Shown in pieces: positions 6,672 through 11,342 of a stretch of DNA of 17,324 bases. The position numbers were made by a program, and so were the translations under genes. Each line of letters begins with the position of its first letter. The stretch's first letter is position 1. The notes below the pieces were generated by a model. The model made no database searches and was not told the origin of the DNA. It was given only the letters and a program-made list of their open reading frames with translations. Source of the stretch: CAYPSN01 sp041907025 (GTDB taxonomy: Bacteria > Patescibacteriota > Saccharimonadia > CAILAD01 > JADZBC01); assembly GCA_041907025.1 (NCBI GenBank), contig JAYRIB010000021.1, positions 1 through 17,324 of the forward strand. Reading direction: 5' to 3'.

Positions 6672-8132
6672 TCAGGCTTGTGGGTAATCGTGGCCTGCAA
6701 ATCTCTTAAACTGACCGAGAAGGCTATCTAGCTCGGCTGTTTCTCCCTCCCTCATCGCTAGCTGAATCTTCTCTGCAATACTCTCGGCCATATTCTCCCT
6801 GCATGCGATTGCGCTATCCGTGACACTGAAGAAGAACTCTTTCATAGCATCCATTCGCTTCTGATCCCACTCGCGTGGCTCTGAGTGGAATACTGTCGCC
6901 TTATCACCAGAGAATTCCTCGTAACCCGATAGTAGCTTATCGATGTTGGTTATTTTTACTCTATTATCGACCACTTTAAACTCAACACCAATTCGCTCCA
7001 TGGCCTTCGCATAGTCCGACTCGAAGCGACTTCCTCGCCATTTATACATGCCCGTCATTCTTCCGCCCCAGAAGCTATCTAAGTCTTCCTCAAGCAACTC
7101 CCAGTCTAAGTTGTTAGATATGAGATCTGACAGAGTATCATTGTCTGCATTCCTAATCTCTGGGTTTGAGACAAACTGATAATACATTTCATTCACTGGA
7201 GTTCTGGTCGCAACAGCTTCTAAGATTCTACGCGGGTCTTGCACATGGCGAGTTTTCTTAAGCTGAATGATGCAATCAGGGTTCCAGCCTCTAGCATCAG
7301 CAATTAAAAACCCTGTTTCCAAGTCGCCAGCCATCTTCCCTTTGGGGTTATAGCCGCCAACAGCTGAATAGATCGATGCCCTGTAGGCACTGCTTCTTCC
7401 GATCAGATTATACGGTTCTCCATCTGCGACAATATCGTCTAAAGCATCCCAGAGCGAAAGAGCTGCATATACGTTTGGTTTCAGAAGGGTGCTAATGGGG
7501 ACGACGCTCAAAGTAACCAGCGCCTCAACGGTCTTATTAGTGTCAAACTCACTTATTATTGAAGATAGATAGTTATCTTGTAACGATACTGTGTCCGCAT
7601 CGTTGCTTACAAGGATGGTGTCTTGTTCTCGGCTCCCAAGAGTTAGTAGTCTCGTTAGCGCAATGTCGAAAACATACTTTCTGGCATTACCTACCGTAGC
7701 CAGCTCATCCGCCCCCCAGGTTTTATGGGCGTATATTACACTAATATTCGGGTTGTCTTTCTTGAAATTTTCTACCTCGCTACGGGTGTTGTCGCCTTCT
7801 GAGTTGTGCGGATGGTTATCAAGGACGATTATCTCAAAGAGCTCCGGATCGAGGTCTTGTTCGAGGTAATTATCTAGGGTCTTCCTTATTTTCGAACCTT
7901 CATTGTAGGCAATTATTGTGATAATGGCCCTAGCGCTTTTGTGGCATGGCTGTGAATCTGAAAGTGATAGGTTTTTTACCTCGTCAGCGTATTGATGATC
8001 TAGCTTGGATAAATAGCGCTTAACCTCATATTCTTCTTGGAGCTTTGCGCTAGGCGTATCAACTAGGGTCGGGGACCTTCTCTTAATAAAATCTGCCGCC
8101 GTAAGAAAGCCTAGATCCGTTTTGTTCTTCAT
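6672..8132 (-). CDS. Cytosolic GT2-type (GT-A fold) glycosyltransferase
   Basis: The 486-aa protein has a family 2 glycosyltransferase core: AIITIIAYNEGSKI (69-82), IIVLDNH (101-107), a DxD motif in SNDADT (Asp178-Asp180, metal and nucleotide-sugar binding) and GDLETGFLIADARGW (269 onwards), matching the downstream acidic motif of the catalytic base. The first 65 residues and the last 190 are not typical and may set acceptor specificity. No TM helix is seen, so it should act in the cytoplasm, perhaps on a carrier or protein acceptor. It stands alone, convergent with the duplicated solenoid-like gene (5 nt between ends). The substrate is unknown. Confidence 0.8.
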   Translation of the reverse strand: MKNKTDLGFLTAADFIKRRSPTLVDTPSAKLQEEYEVKRYLSKLDHQYADEVKNLSLSDSQPCHKSARAIITIIAYNEGSKIRKTLDNYLEQDLDPELFEIIVLDNHPHNSEGDNTRSEVENFKKDNPNISVIYAHKTWGADELATVGNARKYVFDIALTRLLTLGSREQDTILVSNDADTVSLQDNYLSSIISEFDTNKTVEALVTLSVVPISTLLKPNVYAALSLWDALDDIVADGEPYNLIGRSSAYRASIYSAVGGYNPKGKMAGDLETGFLIADARGWNPDCIIQLKKTRHVQDPRRILEAVATRTPVNEMYYQFVSNPEIRNADNDTLSDLISNNLDWELLEEDLDSFWGGRMTGMYKWRGSRFESDYAKAMERIGVEFKVVDNRVKITNIDKLLSGYEEFSGDKATVFHSEPREWDQKRMDAMKEFFFSVTDSAIACRENMAESIAEKIQLAMREGETAELDSLLGQFKRFAGHDYPQA

Positions 8133-8141
8133 AGCCTAAAG

Positions 8142-8170
8142 TTTATCATGTCCCTCAGGGATCTTACTAA
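8142..8170 (-). promoter_or_regulatory. Candidate promoter of the glycosyltransferase gene with palindrome in the spacer
   Basis: On the minus strand, TTAGTA (8165-8170) and GATAAA (8142-8147) are spaced by 17 bp, and the -10 ends 9 nt before the ATG. The spacer contains the palindrome TCCCT-C-AGGGA (8151-8161), a possible operator. The -35 is weak. Confidence 0.4.
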
Positions 8171-8192
8171 CTGCTTCGTGCGAATTATTTGG

Positions 8193-8213
8193 AGGATGAT
8201 TGCTAATCATCCT
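8193..8213. repeat. Perfect 9-bp inverted repeat
   Basis: AGGATGATT (8193-8201) and AATCATCCT (8205-8213) flank a 3-nt centre. It lies between the divergent glycosyltransferase promoter and the 33-nt repeat at 8216. It could be an operator or a small hairpin; there is no U-run. Confidence 0.5.
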
Positions 8214-8215
8214 GG

Positions 8216-8248
8216 CCAAGCAGCGATTACCGATCTCGGGCCCCACGG
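8216..8248 (+). repeat. 33-nt repeat, copy 1 (matches 10330-10362)
   Basis: 31 of 33 positions match the segment after the MaoC-like gene (differences C/T at 8224 and G/A at 8239). At 10330 the repeat runs into the GNRA hairpin. Here it stops where the second hairpin arm should be and GC-rich coding sequence begins, marking a possible recombination junction. Confidence 0.65.
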
Positions 8249-8308
8249 CAGTACTGGGCCTTCGAGAAGGAGTCCAACCAGCCTGGAGCTGACGGGTACC
8301 TCAAGCAG

Positions 8309-8596
8309 ATGCGCTTGGTGGACCGCTTCGGTCTGAAGTACCTGTTCGGTGTCATCGACAAGCACGGGTACGACACGTTCCCGGAGCAGCCGCTCTCGCT
8401 GCCGGACTTCCTGTGGGCCTTCATCATCGATCAGGTGAGGCGCTACGGCACCGGGTTCACCAACGACGAGCTCGCTGGGACGTTCGGTGGTGACGGTTAC
8501 TTCTCGCGTGAGTCGCTCGCGTTCGGGCTCATGATCGAGAACAGCTACCACAAGGTCTACCGGATCTGGAGCCGGGCCTGGTTGGTCACAAAGTAG
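8309..8596 (+). CDS. GC-rich hypothetical protein, probably 5'-truncated
   Basis: From the first ATG the product is 95 aa and is not recognised. The frame stays open upstream to 8207, and the segment from about 8249 reads as plausible protein (QYWAFEKESNQPGADGYLKQ) directly joined to MRLVDRF, with no Shine-Dalgarno before 8309. I therefore infer that the original start was lost at the 33-nt repeat junction (8248). The protein is rich in aromatic and acidic residues, with no TM segment or signal peptide. Codons are strongly G/C-ending, pointing to a high-GC donor. It is followed by a strong intrinsic terminator. It may be a remnant without function. Confidence 0.5.
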   Translation: MRLVDRFGLKYLFGVIDKHGYDTFPEQPLSLPDFLWAFIIDQVRRYGTGFTNDELAGTFGGDGYFSRESLAFGLMIENSYHKVYRIWSRAWLVTK

Positions 8597-8616
8597 GAGC
8601 TCCTGAGGGGCTATGG

Positions 8617-8655
8617 ACCCGTTCCGCCGATGTGCGGAGCGGGTTCTCTCTTTTG
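8617..8655 (+). terminator. Intrinsic terminator after the GC-rich hypothetical ORF
   Basis: An 11-bp stem, ACCCGTTCCGC (8617-8627) with GCGGAGCGGGT (8634-8644), one G:U pair and a 6-nt loop, is followed by TCTCTCTTTT. The T-run merges into the TTGACT of the next promoter. Confidence 0.8.
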
Positions 8656-8680
8656 ACTTGTTGAATTAATCTAGTATAAG
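8653..8680 (+). promoter_or_regulatory. Plus-strand promoter reading into repeat element copy 2
   Basis: TTGACT (8653-8658), a 16-bp spacer and TATAAG (8675-8680). The near-identical promoter at 10429-10456 has the same spacer length and also precedes a copy of the hairpin element. The predicted start (about 8686-8688) coincides with the 5' base of the hairpin. No sense gene follows, so it would make a short or antisense RNA. Confidence 0.6.
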
Positions 8681-8685
8681 TGCCT

Positions 8686-8731
8686 GGCTGAGCGTTGTGG
8701 TCTAGATTGTTTTAGCCTCAGAGTGAGACAA
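8686..8731 (+). repeat. Repeated hairpin element, copy 2 (candidate structured RNA)
   Basis: GGCTGAG (8686-8692) pairs with TTTAGCC (8711-8717) across the conserved loop CGTTGTGGTCTAGATTG. Compared with copy 1 the stem has one G-C to A-U change and two G-C to G-U changes, so pairing is kept only if the plus strand is read as RNA. An alternative stem, GATTGT (8705-8710) with ACAATC (8728-8733), is mutually exclusive with the first. GAGTGAGACA follows, as AAAGTGAGACA does in copy 1. Confidence 0.55.
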
Positions 8732-8746
8732 TCGAGACATATTGCC

Positions 8747-8799
8747 CATAAAGCGAAGGCCTCCCGGACCCCGCAGGTGTTCTTGCGGGGTCCGGGAGG
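8747..8799 (-). terminator. Very strong GC hairpin terminating the dehydrogenase gene
   Basis: A perfect 16-bp stem (8760-8775 with 8784-8799) with an 8-nt loop lies 37 nt past the minus-strand stop. On that strand it is followed by CTTCGCTTTATG (8747-8758). The same tail, CTTCACTTTATG, follows the hairpin of the 122-aa gene (10488-10499). Confidence 0.75.
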
Positions 8800-8836
8800 A
8801 CCGGTGCCTCGATGTTCGAGGGCTTGGTGTGTCGGG

Positions 8837-9544
8837 TCAGAACCGCAGGCCACCCGACACGGGCAGCTGCTGCCCCGTGATGTGGGACGCGGCGTCGCTC
8901 ATCAGGAAGGCCACCGCCGAAGCGATGTCGTCCGGCTGGGCGATGCGGCCGAGGGGGGTGCCCTTGATCCAGGCGGCCGTCACCTTGTCGGGGACGGTCC
9001 CCAGCATGGGGGTCTCGACGGGGCCGGGGAGGATCGTGTTCACGCGGATCCCGAAGCGGCCCCACTCCTGGGCGGCGGTGGCCGTCAGGGCGATCACGCC
9101 GGCCTTGCTGGCCGAGTAGTTCGCCTGACCCTTGTTGCCAGCCGCGGAGAGCGAGCTGATGGTGACCATGCCGCCGGCGATGCTGCGGGCGATCATGGAC
9201 TCGGCGGTCAGCTTCATGGCCAGGAAGGTCCCCACCAGGTTCACGTCGATCACCTTGCGGAACTGGTCCGGGGTCATGTCGGTGATGAAGCCGTCCATCG
9301 TGATGCCGGCGCAGGTGACCAGGCCGTCGATCTGGCCGTGGGCCAGGATGTCCTCGAAGATGGCGCGGAGCGCGGTCTCGTCGGTGATGTCGGCGGCGTA
9401 GGAGTCGGGGACGCCGATGTCGGTCCGATCGATGATGATCGGGGTGGCACCGGCCTTGGCCAGCAGGGCGGCAGTCGCGGCGCCGATGCCGCTGGCACCG
9501 CCGGTCACGATGATGCGCTTGTCGTCGAGAGAGGTCTCGAGCAT
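8837..9544 (-). CDS. FabG-like short-chain dehydrogenase/reductase
   Basis: The 235-aa protein is a complete classical SDR: dinucleotide-binding TGGASGIG (residues 14-21), CAG at 78-80 in place of NNAG, structural Asn102 (DVNLVGTF), catalytic Ser130, Tyr143 and Lys147 (YSASK), and the PG motif (LPGPVETPM). The family reduces 3-ketoacyl-ACP/CoA or other carbonyls with NAD(P)H. The close link to a MaoC-like hydratase makes a 3-hydroxyacyl substrate plausible. Codons are strongly GC-rich, like actinobacterial genes, whereas the promoter region upstream is AT-rich. GGGAGC about 8 nt before ATG is the likely ribosome site. It is divergent from the MaoC gene and ends in a strong hairpin. Confidence 0.9.
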   Translation of the reverse strand: MLETSLDDKRIIVTGGASGIGAATAALLAKAGATPIIIDRTDIGVPDSYAADITDETALRAIFEDILAHGQIDGLVTCAGITMDGFITDMTPDQFRKVIDVNLVGTFLAMKLTAESMIARSIAGGMVTISSLSAAGNKGQANYSASKAGVIALTATAAQEWGRFGIRVNTILPGPVETPMLGTVPDKVTAAWIKGTPLGRIAQPDDIASAVAFLMSDAASHITGQQLPVSGGLRF

Positions 9545-9600
9545 GGTGGGTTGCTCCCTTCAGAGCGGGTTGCTTGCATGTCCAACCATTGGACCACGAT

Positions 9601-9629
9601 ATTCTATAACATTATACGTTATAACGCAA
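9601..9629 (-). promoter_or_regulatory. Promoter of the dehydrogenase with embedded inverted repeat
   Basis: On the minus strand, TTGCGT (9624-9629) and TAGAAT (9601-9606) are spaced by 17 bp. The spacer holds TATAAC-N7-GTTATA (9605-9623), a dyad that overlaps the -10 and could be an operator shared with the divergent MaoC promoter 12 nt away. Confidence 0.5.
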
Positions 9630-9640
9630 GGCACGGAGCA

Positions 9641-9669
9641 TTGACTCAGTACCCAATTTAGTATAAAAT
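9641..9669 (+). promoter_or_regulatory. Promoter of the MaoC-like gene
   Basis: TTGACT (9641-9646) and TAAAAT (9664-9669) are 17 bp apart; TATAAA at 9662 is an alternative -10. The AT-rich promoter changes to GC-rich DNA at about 9670. The leader of about 50 nt ends in AGGAGG (9712-9717), 7 nt before the GTG. Confidence 0.65.
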
Positions 9670-9724
9670 ATGCAAGTTCAGACGAAGGGATTCGCCCTAC
9701 GTCACATCACACCAGGAGGCCCTA

Positions 9725-10261
9725 GTGGCTGTCAGAACCATCCAAGGCGTTGCAGGGCTGCTCGAGCTCGCTACAGGCATCTCGAAGACCATCGAGCCCA
9801 ACGACGGAAGCCCCCAGGTGGCGCCGGTTGGCGTGCACCTGGGCTACTCCGACTACATCGAGATCACCCAGGAGCGGGTGAACACCTTCGCTGAGGCAAC
9901 CGGTGACCACCAGTGGATCCACGTGGATCCGGAGCGCGCCAAGCAGGAGAGCCCCTTCGGTGGCCCGATCGCTCACGGCTACCTGACGCTCTCGCTCGGT
10001 CCGGCGCTCGCGCCGCAGATCTTCTCGGTCGAGGGCATCAAGATGGGCGTCAACTACGGCGTCGGCAAGGCTCGCTTCCCGGCGCCCGTGCCGGTGGGGT
10101 CCAAGCTCCGGCTCGGTGCCCAGCTCGACAAGGTCGAGGTCCTCGGCCAGGGCGACCCCAGCACCTACGGGGCTCAGGTCTACATGACCTTCACCTTCGA
10201 GGTCGAGGGTTCGGCCAAGCCCAGCTGCGTGGTCGAGGTGATCTTCCGCTACTACGAGTAG
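9725..10261 (+). CDS. MaoC-like (R)-specific enoyl-CoA hydratase/dehydratase
   Basis: The 178-aa protein starts at GTG, chosen because AGGAGG lies 7 nt upstream and the N-terminus MAVRTIQGV matches actinobacterial MaoC-domain proteins. The single hot-dog domain carries the hydratase motif ATGDHQWIHVDPERA, with catalytic Asp61 and His66 (D-x4-H), and then GGPIAHGYLTLSL. The family hydrates 2-enoyl-CoA to (R)-3-hydroxyacyl-CoA or does the reverse; it acts in the cytosol as a dimer. GC-rich codons indicate an actinobacterial origin. With the divergent FabG-like gene it could form a two-step module on 3-hydroxyacyl chains. Its terminator is a GNRA hairpin. Confidence 0.9.
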   Translation: MAVRTIQGVAGLLELATGISKTIEPNDGSPQVAPVGVHLGYSDYIEITQERVNTFAEATGDHQWIHVDPERAKQESPFGGPIAHGYLTLSLGPALAPQIFSVEGIKMGVNYGVGKARFPAPVPVGSKLRLGAQLDKVEVLGQGDPSTYGAQVYMTFTFEVEGSAKPSCVVEVIFRYYE

Positions 10262-10329
10262 GCCACCGCACCGATCCAGCTCTGCCGACAGCCTGAACTA
10301 CTGCCTGCCCTGAAGAGATCCAGGGCGTA

Positions 10330-10362
10330 CCAAGCAGTGATTACCGATCTCGAGCCCCACGG
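10330..10362 (+). repeat. 33-nt repeat, copy 2 (matches 8216-8248)
   Basis: 31 of 33 bases match. In this copy the last 11 nt form the left arm and the start of the loop of the GNRA hairpin, so this is probably the intact arrangement. Confidence 0.65.
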
Positions 10363-10391
10363 GAACGTGGGGCTCAATACGTTATTATCAC
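10352..10391 (+). terminator. GNRA-loop hairpin with conserved tail, copy B
   Basis: A 10-bp stem (10352-10361 with 10366-10375) has the tetraloop GGAA and is followed by CGTTATTATCAC, the same tail as at 5231-5242. Stem differences from copy A keep the pairing. It lies about 90 nt after the MaoC-like gene. Confidence 0.6.
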
Positions 10392-10398
10392 ATTACTC

Positions 10399-10430
10399 AA
10401 AAAGCCCACTCATTTCCGAGCGGGCTTTTT
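10399..10430. terminator. Bidirectional intrinsic terminator
   Basis: AAAAAGCCC (10399-10407) pairs with GGGCTTTTT (10422-10430), with CTC/GAG inside, one mismatch and a 6-nt loop. The U-run on either strand makes it usable in both directions. The final TT is shared with the TTGACT of the next promoter, as at 8653. Confidence 0.85.
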
Positions 10431-10456
10431 GACTTGTCGATTATATCTAGTATAAG
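10429..10456 (+). promoter_or_regulatory. Plus-strand promoter reading into repeat element copy 3
   Basis: TTGACT (10429-10434), a 16-bp spacer and TATAAG (10451-10456). The segment TCTAGTATAAGT is identical to the promoter at 8653-8680. The predicted start is about 10463, at the 5' base of element copy 3. No sense gene follows. Confidence 0.6.
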
Positions 10457-10464
10457 TACCTTCT

Positions 10465-10499
10465 GGCTGAGCGTTGTGGTCTAGAGTCATAAAGTGAAG
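10465..10499 (+). repeat. Repeated hairpin element, copy 3 (lacks the 3' stem arm)
   Basis: GGCTGAG and the loop start CGTTGTGGTCTAGA are identical to copy 2. The remainder of the loop and the 3' arm are absent, and the sequence jumps to CATAAAGTGAAG (10488-10499), which matches CATAAAGCGAAG after copy 2 (8747-8758). The stem therefore cannot form as in copies 1 and 2. Confidence 0.6.
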
Positions 10500-10541
10500 A
10501 AGGGGCGCCAACCCCATGCTTTCGCACGAAGTTGGCGCCCC
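10488..10541 (-). terminator. Hairpin terminator of the 122-aa gene
   Basis: An 11-bp perfect stem, GGGGCGCCAAC (10502-10512) with GTTGGCGCCCC (10531-10541), has an 18-nt loop. On the minus strand it is followed by CTTCACTTTATG. This mirrors the hairpin plus tail after the dehydrogenase gene. Confidence 0.65.
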
Positions 10542-10619
10542 AGGGGGACAGAATGGGCTCGCTTTACTGGCCCATCACTCTTCTTTCTGCCAGGGCTAAT
10601 AGTTCTTCGGTGATGAACC

Positions 10620-10988
10620 TCAGTACCTCATCCAGCCGAAGGCCCGCGCGGGATGCGAATCCGGTTTCTTGGCCGGGAGGCTCGGCCACTGCGGTCCGCT
10701 GAACTCCTTCAATTCAATGAGCAGTGTCTGGCCAGGCCAGGAGTAGCCCTTGAGGGTGCGTTCCTTGTGGAAACGGATCTGCTTGGTGACACGCCAGCCA
10801 GTGATGATGGTCTTGCTGATGGCAAAGGCCGTAAACGTAAAGGTGTAGCCCGTCGGGTAGCCGAACTTCAGCACCCATCCATCCTTGCTAGTCCACGCAA
10901 GCATGGCGTGGACGTTTTCATCAACTCTAATCCAATGGCCTTGCAGCCGCTTGGCGTGGTCAAGTGTCGGTGATGGGTTCTTCGACAT
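10620..10988 (-). CDS. Orphan 122-aa hypothetical protein
   Basis: I do not recognise this protein. It starts well: AATGGAGCATC before ATG gives GGAG at a normal distance. It is rich in aromatic and basic residues (several Trp; KQIRFHKERTLKG), with alternating hydrophobic patterns (YTFTFTAFAIS, TLLIELKEF) suggesting beta strands, and no signal peptide or clear TM helix. The C-terminus is Pro/Lys-rich. GC content is higher than the native blocks but lower than the FabG and MaoC genes. It is a lone gene: tRNA-Gln and its terminator lie upstream, and its own hairpin terminator and element copy 3 lie downstream. Its place among single-gene units suggests acquisition by transfer. Confidence 0.6.
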   Translation of the reverse strand: MSKNPSPTLDHAKRLQGHWIRVDENVHAMLAWTSKDGWVLKFGYPTGYTFTFTAFAISKTIITGWRVTKQIRFHKERTLKGYSWPGQTLLIELKEFSGPQWPSLPAKKPDSHPARAFGWMRY

Positions 10989-11039
10989 GATGCTCCATTC
11001 TCAGGTGTTGTATTTGGATGTTAAGGTTCTAGGGCAAAC

Positions 11040-11065
11040 AAAAAACCTGCCCCAGGGGCAGGTTT
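11040..11065 (-). terminator. Intrinsic terminator of the tRNA-Gln transcript
   Basis: CCTGCCCC (11046-11053) and GGGGCAGG (11055-11062), extended by AAA/TTT pairs, form a tight hairpin. On the minus strand it is followed by TTTTTTGTTTG. It separates the tRNA gene from the 122-aa gene downstream. Confidence 0.8.
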
Positions 11066-11188
11066 CAAACAGGCAGGTTGAACACTATCCCTGGAGGAGG
11101 TTCGGGATAAAGATAAAGAAGGTTTTGTGTAAGTACATATTCATGTTGGTTATCTTAGTATAAGAGCGGCTATATTACAAGATGTAAA

Positions 11189-11263
11189 TGGCTGGGGCGG
11201 AGGGATTCGAACCCCCGAATGCCGGCACCAAAAGCCGGTGCCTTACCACTTGGCGACGCCCCA
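11189..11263 (-). tRNA. tRNA-Gln (anticodon TTG)
   Basis: The 75-nt minus-strand sequence folds as a full cloverleaf. The acceptor is TGGGGCG/CGCCCCA (the U1-A72 pair typical of tRNA-Gln), the D stem is GCC/GGC, and the anticodon stem CCGGC/GCCGG has loop TTTTGGT, giving anticodon TTG. The T arm has the loop TTCGAAT, the discriminator is G73 and CCA is encoded. The 3' end faces the accessory island. A promoter and a terminator of its own are visible. Confidence 0.97.
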
Positions 11264-11287
11264 GTATCGAACGAGAATAACAGAACA

Positions 11288-11316
11288 ATCTTAGCCTAAA
11301 ACAAGAGCTTTTTCAA
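11288..11316 (-). promoter_or_regulatory. Promoter of tRNA-Gln
   Basis: On the minus strand, TTGAAA (11311-11316) and TAAGAT (11288-11293) are separated by 17 bp, about 25 nt upstream of the mature tRNA 5' end. Confidence 0.65.
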
Positions 11317-11342
11317 CCTGACGAATCTCGACTAACGAACTT

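Larger units (their letters stand above)
10262..10619. other. 358-nt non-coding stretch holding repeats, terminators, a promoter and element copy 3
   Basis: No convincing gene is present. In order it holds a 6-bp hairpin GCCCTG/CAGGGC (10307-10326), the 33-nt repeat copy 2, the GNRA hairpin copy B with its tail, a bidirectional U-run terminator, a TTGACT promoter, element copy 3 and the hairpin that ends the minus-strand 122-aa gene. The last 75 nt hold nothing recognisable. Confidence 0.7.

Noticed and set aside
8240..8262. GGCCCCA…TGGGCC as a third GNRA hairpin
   Set aside because: The stem is broken by a bulge, the GNRA loop is absent and the sequence reads as protein coding; it is better seen as half a repeat joined to a gene fragment.
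8723..9661. Long plus-strand open frame across the dehydrogenase gene
   Set aside because: It is a GC-rich mirror frame of the SDR gene with low-complexity Gly/Asp/His-rich translation and no ribosome site.
4850..10400. The GC-rich genes as pure assembly contamination
   Set aside because: They are interleaved with AT-rich promoters and repeated elements in several places, which a single misjoin would not give; still, only read mapping can exclude it fully.
2883..10499. The repeated hairpin elements as integron attC sites
   Set aside because: The conserved GTTGTGG and its complement do not fit the attC core GTTRRRY/RYYYAAC, unit orientation is mixed, and no integron integrase is in the window.
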